Assembly (NCBI GenBank): GCA_937996755.1
Contig: CALKUS010000158.1
Location: 1-6,452 of the forward strand
Length of the DNA: 6,452 bases
Source of the DNA: an uncultured Pseudomonadota bacterium
Lineage (GTDB): Bacteria; Pseudomonadota; Gammaproteobacteria; Xanthomonadales; Ahniellaceae
Reading direction: 5' to 3'
Shown: positions 1-5,980 of the stretch, one piece after another
How positions within the stretch are numbered: position 1 is the stretch's first letter
Layout: every line of letters starts with the position of its first letter
Translations under genes and position numbers: made by a program
Notes under the pieces: generated by a model
Told to the model about the DNA's origin: nothing
The model's input: the letters and a program-made list of their open reading frames with translations, nothing else
Databases searched by the model: none

Positions 1-208
1 CCTCGCCATGTTCGTGTTCCGCCGCCACGGCCGCATCGTCAGCCGCGAGACGCTGCTCGAGCAGGTGTGGAAGCTGTCCAGCGCGGTCACGACGCGCACG
101 GTCGACACGCACATGAGCCGGCTGCGCAAGAAGCTCAAGCTCAACGGCGAGCACGGCTGGCGCCTGACTGCTGTCTACCAGCACGGCTACCGTCTCGAGA
201 GGACGTAG
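1..208 (+). CDS. OmpR/PhoB-family response regulator, C-terminal DNA-binding domain (5' truncated)
   Basis: Only the last ~68 codons are inside the window; the frame is already open at base 2 (Leu-Ala before the Met at base 8), so the receiver domain and the true start lie upstream. The visible part is the second half of a winged-helix Trans_reg_C domain. It shows the typical 'GRIVSRETLLEQVW' helix, then the recognition helix region 'RTVDTHMSRLRKKL', and the C-terminal beta-hairpin wing ending 'YQHGYRLE'. Proteins of this family are the cytoplasmic output half of two-component systems and bind direct repeats at promoters. The Met at base 8 is an internal residue, not a start. The stop is TAG at 206-208. 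The partner kinase is not visible; it may lie outside the window. Family assignment is secure, but the target genes are unknown. The intergenic palindrome that follows would fold in the 3' end of this transcript. Confidence 0.9.
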   Translation, partial: LAMFVFRRHGRIVSRETLLEQVWKLSSAVTTRTVDTHMSRLRKKLKLNGEHGWRLTAVYQHGYRLERT

Positions 209-213
209 ATCCG

Positions 214-304
214 CGGGAGCGGTGAGCGGGGAGCCGATAGCGGCAAGAGCAGGGCGGGCTTGCCCTTGCTCTTGCCGCTCCCCGCTTGCCGCTCTCCGCT
301 CCCG
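214..304. repeat. Long imperfect palindrome built of ~7-bp units
   Basis: Left arm 214-255 and right arm 262-304 are inverted copies with a 6-nt loop (256-261, GGGCTT). By hand alignment 36 of 42 left-arm bases pair, with six mismatches and one bulged base. The inner part is the best: 239-250 pairs without mismatch, and the AGGGC/GCCCT pair closes the loop. The arms read as loose heptads: on the + strand GGGAGCG, GTGAGCG, GGGAGCC, GATAGCG; on the complement of the right arm GGGAGCG, GAGAGCG, GCAAGCG, GGGAGCG. It fills most of the gap between the response regulator and pdxH. It could fold in RNA and stop or protect the upstream transcript, but no U-run follows, so it is not a textbook intrinsic terminator. 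Confidence 0.8.
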
Positions 305-305
305 G

Positions 306-311
306 CATAAT
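306..311 (+). promoter_or_regulatory. Possible -10 element for the pdxH operon
   Basis: CATAAT matches the sigma-70 -10 consensus at five of six positions and is the only AT-rich hexamer in the gap. No -35 is well placed: TTGCCG at 286-291 would leave a spacer of only 14 nt. If real, transcription would start near 317-319. That gives an almost leaderless message for the GTG at 320, or a ~20-nt leader for the ATG at 341. It lies directly beside the palindrome's outer end. Weak prediction. Confidence 0.25.
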
Positions 312-319
312 CGGAGCCC

Positions 320-925
320 GTGCCTGACGCGCTCCGCCCCATGCTGACCCGCGAGCTCCTCGATACCTTCAACGATCTGCTGCGCGAAGCGGCGGCGGCC
401 GGCGAGCCCGAGCCGGCCGCCATGACGCTCGCCACGACCACGCCCGACGGTCGCGTTTCCGCACGCACGGTGCTGCTGAAGCACGTGGACGAGCGCGGCT
501 TCGTCTTCTACACCAACCGCGAGAGCCTCAAGGGCGTGCAGCTCGAGGCGCACGCGCGCGCCGCGCTGCTGTTCCTCTGGAAGCACCTGCGCGAAGGCGT
601 ACAGGTGCGCGTCGAGGGTTGCGTCTCGCACGTGTCGCACGAGGAATCGGACGCGTACTTCGCGACGCGCCCGCGCGGCAGCCAGATCGGCGCGTGGGCG
701 TCGCTGCAGTCGCAGCCGCTCGACTCGCGCGAAACGTTCGAGCGCCGCATCGCCGAGTTCGAGGCGCGCTATCCCGGCAGAGTGCCGCGCCCGCCGCACT
801 GGGGCGGCTATCGCGTAGCGCCCGCGCACATCGAGTTCTGGTACGGCGCGGCGTTTCGCCTGCACGAGCGCCACGCGCACGAATACGTCGACGGCCGTTG
901 GCGCCACGGGATGCTCTACCCGTGA
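320..925 (+). CDS. pdxH: Pyridoxamine/pyridoxine 5'-phosphate oxidase PdxH
   Basis: FMN-dependent cytoplasmic enzyme that oxidises pyridoxamine-P or pyridoxine-P to pyridoxal 5'-phosphate, the last step of PLP synthesis and salvage. The 201-aa product aligns along its length with E. coli PdxH (218 aa), with a shorter N-terminus. Visible motifs: 'RTVLLKH' (49-55) and 'FVFYTN' (61-66) of the FMN/PLP pocket; Y113, R117 and S121 in 'YFATRPRGSQIGAW', equivalent to the E. coli phosphate-binding Tyr/Arg/Ser; and 'WGGYRV' (161-166). The C-terminal signature 'IEFWYGAAFRLHER' (171-184) contains R180 and H182, counterparts of E. coli R197/H199. Two positions differ from E. coli: SRK becomes SLK at 69-71, and the residue after 'EFW' is Tyr rather than Gln. 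An in-frame TAA at 308-310 limits the start to GTG 320 (GGAG three bases upstream) or ATG 341, which has no clear ribosome site. It heads a tight three-gene run. Confidence 0.96.
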   Translation: MPDALRPMLTRELLDTFNDLLREAAAAGEPEPAAMTLATTTPDGRVSARTVLLKHVDERGFVFYTNRESLKGVQLEAHARAALLFLWKHLREGVQVRVEGCVSHVSHEESDAYFATRPRGSQIGAWASLQSQPLDSRETFERRIAEFEARYPGRVPRPPHWGGYRVAPAHIEFWYGAAFRLHERHAHEYVDGRWRHGMLYP

Positions 926-927
926 CG

Positions 928-1353
928 ATGAGCTGTGCGCAGTCGGCTTTCGAGCTGCGCACGCCGGGACGCGGGCTGCACGACGTGACGGCGCAGGTTC
1001 GCGCCGCCGTCCGCGCAAGCGGCGTCGCGACCGGCCTGGCGCACGTGTTCGTCGCGCACACCAGCTGCGGCCTCGTCGTGAGCGAGAATGCCGATCCGGA
1101 TGTGCGCGCCGACCTCGAGCGCTGGCTCACCCGCCTCGTCAGCGACGGCGACGCGCTCTTCGCGCACGACGCCGAAGGCCCGGACGACATGGCCGCGCAC
1201 GTGCGCAGCGTGCTGACGGGCGTGTCGCTCACGCTGCCGGTCGCGGACGGCACGCTCGCGCTCGGCACCTGGCAGGGCGTGTTCGTCTGGGAGCATCGCA
1301 CGGCGCCGCACCGCCGCACCGTGCGCGTCACCGTCACGGGCGAGGGCGCGTGA
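928..1353 (+). CDS. yjbQ: YjbQ / UPF0047 family protein (secondary thiamin-phosphate synthase-type)
   Basis: The 141-aa product is full length for the family (E. coli YjbQ is ~138 aa) and aligns throughout. Motifs seen: 'RGLHDVT' (15-21), 'HTSCGLVVSENADPDVR' (44-60), 'GPDDMAAHV' (84-92), and 'LGTWQGVFVWEHR' (112-124). Residues 100-118 fit the UPF0047 signature, S-x2-L-x-V-x2-G-x4-GTWQ-x-V. Conserved His residues (44, 91, 123) are candidate metal ligands. YjbQ proteins are small cytoplasmic proteins; thiamin phosphate synthase activity has been reported for E. coli YjbQ but is thought to be a side activity, so the true role is open. ATG 928 is chosen because it matches the E. coli N-terminus. 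An alternative GTG at 922 would overlap the pdxH stop as GTGA and add two residues. The stop overlaps the next gene's start. Confidence 0.93.
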   Translation: MSCAQSAFELRTPGRGLHDVTAQVRAAVRASGVATGLAHVFVAHTSCGLVVSENADPDVRADLERWLTRLVSDGDALFAHDAEGPDDMAAHVRSVLTGVSLTLPVADGTLALGTWQGVFVWEHRTAPHRRTVRVTVTGEGA

Positions 1354-2144
1354 GCCACGGTCCGCGGCGCATCGTCTGCCTCACCGAGGAACCGACCGAG
1401 GTCCTGTACGCGCTCGGCGAGCAGGACCGCATCGTCGGCATTTCCGGCTTCACGGTGCGGCCGCCGCGCGCGCGCAGGGAGAAGCCGAAGGTTTCCGCGT
1501 TCCTCAGCGCGAAGATCGACGCCATCCTCGCGCTCGAGCCGGATTTCGCGATCGGCTTTTCCGACCTGCAGGCCGACATCGCGCGCGAGCTCGTGTCGCG
1601 CGGCGTCGAGGTCTGGATCAGCAACCACCGCTCGGTCGAGGGCATCGTCGACTACGTGCGCCGGCTCGGCGCGCTCGTCGGCTCGCCGCGCGCGAACGAA
1701 TACGCCGATTCGCTGGCGGCGAACGTCGCGCGCGTGCGCGCGCTCGCCGACGCGTTGCCGCGCCGCCCGCGCGTCTATTTCGAGGAATGGGACGCGCCGG
1801 CCATCAGCGGTATCCGCTGGGTCGCCGAGCTCGTGCGCATCGCGGGTGGCGACGACGTGTTTCCCGAGCTCGCGGCGGAAGGGCTCGCGAAGGCGCGCAT
1901 CATCGCCGACCCGTCGGAGATCGTGCGGCGGGCACCCGAGATCGTGTTCGGGTCGTGGTGCGGCAAGAAATTCCAGCCCGGCTCGTTCGCCGCGCGGCCG
2001 GGCTTCGATGCGATGCCCGCCGTTCGCGACGGCGAGCTGCACGAAGTGAAGTCGCCGATCATCCTGCAGCCCGGCCCGGCGGCGTTGACCGACGGGCTGG
2101 AGCGCATGCACGGCGTGATCGCGGAGTGGGCTCGCGCGCGCTGA
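1350..2144 (+). CDS. BtuF/TroA-like helical-backbone substrate-binding protein, apparently without signal peptide
   Basis: The 264-aa product has the Peripla_BP_2 (BtuF/FhuD-type) fold signature: an N-terminal strand with a 'TEVLYALGEQDRIVGIS' segment (16-32), then 'KIDAILALEPDFAIGFSDLQ' (55-74), a first-lobe 'VEVWISNHRSVEGIVDYVRRLG' region, a linker helix (~115-135), and a second lobe 'PRVYFEEWDAP' (140-150) with 'ELVRIAGGDDVF' (160-171). Such proteins usually deliver cobalamin or iron chelates to ABC importers from the periplasm. This one has no signal peptide. The GTG at 1350 overlaps the yjbQ stop (GTGA; GAGGG lies three bases upstream), and the in-frame codons before it would encode only Arg/His/Gly-rich sequence. 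No permease or ATPase gene is adjacent. It is annotated as cobalamin-binding-like in fold, but the ligand is unknown. Its neighbours suggest a cofactor-related cytosolic role; that is inference. Confidence 0.85.
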   Translation: MSHGPRRIVCLTEEPTEVLYALGEQDRIVGISGFTVRPPRARREKPKVSAFLSAKIDAILALEPDFAIGFSDLQADIARELVSRGVEVWISNHRSVEGIVDYVRRLGALVGSPRANEYADSLAANVARVRALADALPRRPRVYFEEWDAPAISGIRWVAELVRIAGGDDVFPELAAEGLAKARIIADPSEIVRRAPEIVFGSWCGKKFQPGSFAARPGFDAMPAVRDGELHEVKSPIILQPGPAALTDGLERMHGVIAEWARAR

Positions 2145-2145
2145 A

Positions 2146-3093
2146 TCAGCCGGTCGTGGTGCGAGCGGCCACGAATTCGCGTACTTCGTCCGGCAACGGC
2201 AGCGGTTTGTCGTCGCGGTCGCGCCGCGTCACGGCGCCGGCGTCGATCGTGATCACTTCCACGTCGCCAGAGCCGAGCGCGAACAGCACGGCCACGCCGG
2301 CTTTTGCGTCGTCCTTCGCCGGCGCGAGCACGTACAGCACGTGGTCGGTGACGGCCGCGGGTTGCGCCGTGGCGAGGCGCTCGCGCACCGCGTCGTAGCC
2401 CGAACCCAGCAGGCCTTTCATGCGCCACTGGATCGCACGGTCGTCGAACAGCCCGCTGGCGGCGGGATTGCGACCGCGCCAGGCGCCGACGCGCGATTCC
2501 TCGAGCGGCGGCACGGGGCCGCAGCCCATCATCGTCTCGCGCAACGCGAGCGACGCGCCTTTCGCCGGCACGATCGCCTCGATGCGGCGGTCCGAGCCGT
2601 CCGGCGCGCGCACGATCCAGCGGATCGATTCGGTCGTCGGGTCCACCGTTTCCGCGAGCAGGCCGGCCTGGCTCGCGGAGTTCGCCGGTGCGCTCAACTC
2701 GAACGCGAACGTCGACGCGTCGGTGTAATAGCCACCCTGCGCCGTGTCGAACGCGGTGCGCAACATGCCGCCCTGCAGCTCGAGGTGCGACAGCGCCTTG
2801 TCGGCCGCCGTCGCATCGGGGCCTTCGAACGCGTCGAAATCGAAGCCGACCAGCGCGTCCTTCTGCTGCACCGACAAGGTCCACGTGACGGCGCCGCCGG
2901 TGCCGCTCGTGCACGTGAGCTGCAGGACCGCGGGCACCTCGGCTTCGCCGAGCGTCGCGCGGCCCTCGGCCTGCGCGCGGCGCAGGCCGTATTCGTTCAC
3001 GCTGGCGGTCCAGCCGTCCTGCGCCTGCGCCGCGGACGGCGCGAGCGCGAGCAGTGCGGCGAGTCGTGCAGCAAGCGGCAGTCGATTGATCAT
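2146..3093 (-). CDS. Secreted protein of unknown function, translationally coupled to the upstream lipoprotein
   Basis: I do not recognise the family. The 315-aa product starts with a Sec signal peptide: Arg4, a hydrophobic stretch through ~18, and an Ala-Gln-Ala site at 22-24, cleaved before Gln25. The mature part has no further hydrophobic helix, so it is predicted periplasmic or secreted. Two cysteines remain, C61 ('LQLTC') and C191 ('MMGCG'), which could form one disulfide. The first half is rich in alternating hydrophobic and Thr/Ser segments, suggesting beta structure. The reading frame stays open far upstream, but ATG 3093 is chosen because it yields the signal peptide and overlaps the lipoprotein stop as ATGA. 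The stop (2146-2148) is one base from the convergent gene's stop. It is almost certainly made together with the lipoprotein and may act with it at the envelope. Confidence 0.85.
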   Translation of the reverse strand: MINRLPLAARLAALLALAPSAAQAQDGWTASVNEYGLRRAQAEGRATLGEAEVPAVLQLTCTSGTGGAVTWTLSVQQKDALVGFDFDAFEGPDATAADKALSHLELQGGMLRTAFDTAQGGYYTDASTFAFELSAPANSASQAGLLAETVDPTTESIRWIVRAPDGSDRRIEAIVPAKGASLALRETMMGCGPVPPLEESRVGAWRGRNPAASGLFDDRAIQWRMKGLLGSGYDAVRERLATAQPAAVTDHVLYVLAPAKDDAKAGVAVLFALGSGDVEVITIDAGAVTRRDRDDKPLPLPDEVREFVAARTTTG

Positions 3094-4781
3094 TTCATCT
3101 TCATGGTCTGGCGCATTTCGACGCCGCGTTCGGTGAGCAGGACGGACACGTCCAGGTGCGCGAGCATCCGGCCGTAGAGGTCCTTCATGAGCTTGAGGCC
3201 GCGCTCGGCTTCCGCGCGCTCCTCGTCGCTCTTGTCGGCGAGGCCCATCATGCCCGCATCGGCGATCGCTTCGAAGAACTTGCCGCCGTAACCGAACGTG
3301 AGCAACGGTGGCGGCGTGCCGGGCGCGGCACCGAGCACGCCGGGCAGCGTCGATTCCTGGTTCGCGCCGACGGCGAACGCGAGCGCCTTGTCGGTCATCG
3401 CCGCGTACATCGGCGGCGTGCCCGGCGGCGCGAGCTCGGCAGGCAGCGGCATCGGCGGCGCGCCGGGCTTCAGGCCGAGCGCCGTCACCTGCGGCGCGAA
3501 GTTGCCGGCCAGCGCGACGAGCGACTGCGGGTTGTCCGACGCGATCAGCAGCGTGCCTTCGACGATCGGCTCGCCGCCGGCCGGCATCTCGAAGCGCGTG
3601 ACGACGGCGCGCGCGCCCTTGAGCGCGGGCGCGGCCATCATGAGGCCAGGGTTCGCCATGCTCGTGCGCAGCTCGGCGAAGCCGGTGTTCAGGTCGGCGA
3701 GGTCGGCGCACTTGTACGGCGTCGCCGCGACGGCGGCGGCCTGCGCGTTCGCGAAGTCGACCATCTTCTGCACGTCGAGGCTGAAGCCGAAGTCGAACAC
3801 GGAGTCCGTCGGGGCACCGAGCCCCGGCACGGGCGCCGGGATCGCCGCCAGCGGCTTCGCGAGCTCCGGCTTGAGCTCGAGCAGTGCGAGCATGTCGACC
3901 TGCTGCTCATCGAGCTTCGTGTAGCCGAATGCGAAGCGCGGCATGTTGGCCGCGATGCCGAGCAGTTCGGCCTTGCATTCCGGGGTCGGCAGCTCGTCCT
4001 TCGAGCCGATCGCCGCGACGAATTCCTTCTCGATGCCGGTCTTCTCCTCGACGAGCGACTGCATCACGCGCACCATGTCGATGTAGCCCGAGCCGTTCGG
4101 CGTGAACCCGTACTGCTTGTTGAGGTCCTGCAGCTTGTGCTCGTCCGCGAGCGACTCCTCGGGCAGCGTCACGCCGAGCAGGCGCTCGAGCAGCTCGTTC
4201 GACGGCTTCGCCGGCATCAGCGACAGCACGAGGTCGCCCTCGGCGATCGCCATCAGCCCGGCCATTTCCTCGCCTTCCTTGCCGATGCGCCAGTACGACT
4301 GGTCGCCGACCTTGAACGCGAGCAGCGGCTGGCCGGCGCGCTTCTCGACGCGGCCGATGAACGCCTGGAACGCGGCGGGATCCTTCAGCTCGGCGCGCAC
4401 GACCGGCACGAGGCCGACGCCGTACATCGCGATGTGCGCCTGCGACGACAGGCCGATGCTCTCCATGCCGGCGAGGCTGATCTTGCCCTGCAGCTCCTCG
4501 AGGATCGCCTTGACCACCGGGATCGCCGGATCGTCCGCCGGCTCCTTCGCGAGCTTCGCGAGCGCGTCCTTGATCATGTCCTCGTACAGCGAGGCGATCG
4601 GCGCCATCTTGTCCGCCATCGCGTCGATGTAGGCCTTCGGCACGGGATCGATGTTTGCGAACACGTACGGCGTGTCGGCCGGCACGTACCCGAGCAGCGT
4701 TTCCGGCTCCTTGCGTCCGCCGCAGGCGGCGATGGCGAGCGAGAGTGCGGTGACGGCGGACAGCAGGCGAAGCTGACGCAT
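3090..4781 (-). CDS. Large lipoprotein of unknown function (possible DUF3352-like)
   Basis: The 563-aa product begins with a lipoprotein signal peptide: Arg2/Arg5, a hydrophobic core, and a lipobox ending 'LAIAAC' with Cys20 as the lipidated residue. The next residues are Gly-Gly, not Asp, so by the Lol rule it should go to the outer membrane. Mature N-terminal 'LLGYVPADTPYVFANI' resembles the opening of DUF3352-type proteins, which is a weak memory-based link. The rest looks like alternating alpha/beta segments, with Pro/Ala-rich linkers (e.g. 'PGAPPMPLPAELAPPGTPP') and two later cysteines ('TPEC', 'YKCADL'). There is no enzyme motif I recognise. ATG 4781 is supported by GGGGAAA at 4793-4787, five bases upstream. 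Its stop overlaps the next gene's start (ATGA). A promoter-like sequence precedes it, so the pair may form its own transcription unit. Confidence 0.85.
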   Translation of the reverse strand: MRQLRLLSAVTALSLAIAACGGRKEPETLLGYVPADTPYVFANIDPVPKAYIDAMADKMAPIASLYEDMIKDALAKLAKEPADDPAIPVVKAILEELQGKISLAGMESIGLSSQAHIAMYGVGLVPVVRAELKDPAAFQAFIGRVEKRAGQPLLAFKVGDQSYWRIGKEGEEMAGLMAIAEGDLVLSLMPAKPSNELLERLLGVTLPEESLADEHKLQDLNKQYGFTPNGSGYIDMVRVMQSLVEEKTGIEKEFVAAIGSKDELPTPECKAELLGIAANMPRFAFGYTKLDEQQVDMLALLELKPELAKPLAAIPAPVPGLGAPTDSVFDFGFSLDVQKMVDFANAQAAAVAATPYKCADLADLNTGFAELRTSMANPGLMMAAPALKGARAVVTRFEMPAGGEPIVEGTLLIASDNPQSLVALAGNFAPQVTALGLKPGAPPMPLPAELAPPGTPPMYAAMTDKALAFAVGANQESTLPGVLGAAPGTPPPLLTFGYGGKFFEAIADAGMMGLADKSDEERAEAERGLKLMKDLYGRMLAHLDVSVLLTERGVEMRQTMKMK

Positions 4782-4803
4782 GATGCTTTCCCCACGTTGG
4801 AAG

Positions 4804-4821
4804 GCGCCCGCCCCCGGGCGC
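4804..4821. repeat. GC hairpin in the leader of the lipoprotein gene
   Basis: GCGCCCG (4804-4810) and CGGGCGC (4815-4821) form a perfect 7-bp stem with a 4-nt loop. In the transcript of the lipoprotein gene it would sit 10 bases upstream of the GGGGAAA ribosome site and could affect mRNA stability or translation. It has no U-run, so it is not a terminator. In such GC-rich DNA a chance origin is possible. Confidence 0.45.
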
Positions 4822-4830
4822 GCGGCGCGA

Positions 4831-4839
4831 ATCTTAGCA
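4831..4839 (-). promoter_or_regulatory. Possible extended -10 promoter for the lipoprotein operon
   Basis: On the - strand the sequence TGC-TAAGAT carries the extended -10 TGn motif, and its hexamer matches TATAAT at four of six positions. It stands out in an 84-bp gap that is otherwise very GC-rich. No clear -35 is present; a T-rich patch lies 15-20 bases upstream. A start near 4824 would give a ~43-nt leader including the hairpin and the ribosome site. If this is used, the lipoprotein and secreted-protein genes can be expressed apart from the phosphotransferase. Confidence 0.35.
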
Positions 4840-4865
4840 GTGGGAGGTGCGAAAACCGCGGCTTT

Positions 4866-5885
4866 TCAGCGCAGCAGCGCCGCGCCGAGCGCGGCGACCT
4901 GGCCCACCATCGCGCCGACCGCGGTGGCCTGCTCGCTGGACGCATTGCCCTGCTGCGCGCGTTTGCGCACGCCCTGCGCGATGGCGGCGAGGCGGAAGAA
5001 ATTGAACGCGAGCAGCGCCTCCCATTCGCCGGACGGCGCGCGGCCGCCCGCGGCGACGTAGGCGTCGACGATCGCGCTTTCCGACGGAATCCCGAGGGAA
5101 GCGCGGTCCACGCCCATCAGGCCCGGGATGATCGGGTTGCGCGGCAGGCGCAGTGCCATGCAGAAGTACGAGAGGTCGGCGTGCGGGTGGCCGAGCGTCG
5201 ACAGCTCCCAGTCGAGGATCGCCGCGATGCGCGGTTCCGAGCCGGGCGCGAACACGAGGTTGTCGATGCGGTAGTCGCCGTGCGCCACCGCGACGGCGCC
5301 GTCGTCCGCGGGCAGGTGCGCGGGCAGCCACGCGATCAGCTGCTCCATCGGCTCGACGCGCCCGGTTTCCGAAGCGCGGTACTGCTCGACCCAGCGCGCG
5401 AGCTGGCGCGCGAAGTAGTTGCCCGGCTTGCCGTAATCGGCGAGGCCGGCCGCGACCGGATCGACGGCATGCAGCCGCGCGAGCGTGCGCACGATTTCCG
5501 CATACGTCGCGCCGCGTGCCGCCGCGTCGAGCGCCGGCAGCGCGGGATCCCAGTGGATCGTGCCGGCCACGCGCGACATCACGTAGAACATGCTGCCGAT
5601 CACGGACTCGTCGCGGCACAGGTGCAGCGCGCGCGGCACCGGCACGCCCGTAGCGCCGAGCGCGGAAATCACCCGGAACTCGCGATCGACCGCATGCGCG
5701 GAGGCGAGGAGGACGCCCGGTGGCTTGCGACGCAGCACGTACTCGCCCGATGCGGCTGCGATGAGGTAGGTCGGGTTCGATTGCCCGCCCTTGAATTTCG
5801 TCGCCGAGAGCGGCCCGGCGAAGCCGTCGAGATTCGCCTCGAGGTAGCGGGCGAGGGCGGCTTCGTCGAGGGTGAGGGTGTTCAC
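4866..5885 (-). CDS. APH-fold phosphotransferase of the ACAD10/11 N-terminal / LvaA type
   Basis: The 339-aa product is a full-length kinase of the aminoglycoside phosphotransferase/choline kinase superfamily, of the subfamily found with acyl-CoA dehydrogenases. Motifs: glycine-rich loop 'FKGGQSNPTY' (31-40); ATP lysine K54 in 'LRRKPPG'; 'FYVMSRVAG' hinge region (100-108); catalytic loop 'HGDYRIDN' (202-209) with the base D204 and metal ligand N209; and 'ILDWELSTLGHPHADL' (223-238) with metal ligand D225. The family member LvaA phosphorylates 4-hydroxyvaleryl-CoA in levulinate catabolism, and the equivalent domain of mammalian ACAD10/11 handles 4-hydroxy acids. Aminoglycoside resistance is unlikely. 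Start GTG 5885 is the first plausible start codon after the upstream gene; no Shine-Dalgarno is visible because the palindrome ends only four bases before it. It lies 100 bp downstream of a matching dehydrogenase. Confidence 0.92.
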   Translation of the reverse strand: MNTLTLDEAALARYLEANLDGFAGPLSATKFKGGQSNPTYLIAAASGEYVLRRKPPGVLLASAHAVDREFRVISALGATGVPVPRALHLCRDESVIGSMFYVMSRVAGTIHWDPALPALDAAARGATYAEIVRTLARLHAVDPVAAGLADYGKPGNYFARQLARWVEQYRASETGRVEPMEQLIAWLPAHLPADDGAVAVAHGDYRIDNLVFAPGSEPRIAAILDWELSTLGHPHADLSYFCMALRLPRNPIIPGLMGVDRASLGIPSESAIVDAYVAAGGRAPSGEWEALLAFNFFRLAAIAQGVRKRAQQGNASSEQATAVGAMVGQVAALGAALLR

Positions 5886-5889
5886 GACA

Positions 5890-5980
5890 GGAAATCGGAA
5901 ATGGGAAATGGGAAATCGGCAAAGCCGGGCGCGGCGACCTTGCAGCTCTTCCGATTTCCCATTTCCGATTTCCCATTTCC
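5890..5980. repeat. Heptad-repeat palindrome between the dehydrogenase and phosphotransferase genes
   Basis: Two 30-base arms (5890-5919 and 5951-5980) face each other across a 31-base spacer. Each arm is four copies of GGAAATS (S = C or G) plus GG. Read on the same strand, the seventh base runs C,G,G,C in the left arm and G,C,G,C in the complement of the right arm. Thus 28 of 30 positions pair, and the two mismatches fall exactly on the variable base. The 16 bp nearest the spacer pair perfectly. The element fills almost the whole intergenic gap, ending 5 bases from the dehydrogenase stop and 4 bases from the kinase start. Read as protein, such heptads give Gly-Asn-Gly-Lys-Ser-like strings, which I recall in spurious ORFs of Xanthomonadaceae genomes. 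It may act as an mRNA hairpin between the two genes. Confidence 0.92.

Noticed and set aside
528..2111. A 527-codon - strand open frame opposite pdxH, yjbQ and the binding-protein gene
   Set aside because: It is Arg/Ala-rich without recognisable motifs, spans three real + strand genes, and reads like a codon-bias shadow.
3094..3711. An N-terminal extension of the secreted-protein frame
   Set aside because: It would overlap the lipoprotein gene by over 600 bases and encode Arg-rich sequence. ATG 3093 gives a signal peptide and the ATGA coupling.
4846..4868. An intrinsic terminator after the phosphotransferase (AAAAGCCGCGGTTTT on the - strand)
   Set aside because: The stem is very short and not symmetric, and no U-run follows a stable hairpin.
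4866..5885. An aminoglycoside resistance kinase
   Set aside because: The pairing with an ACAD10/11-type dehydrogenase and the motif style fit the acyl-CoA-linked subfamily, not the resistance enzymes.
5890..5980. A CRISPR array
   Set aside because: The units are contiguous heptads in inverted arms without unique spacers, and no cas gene is present.
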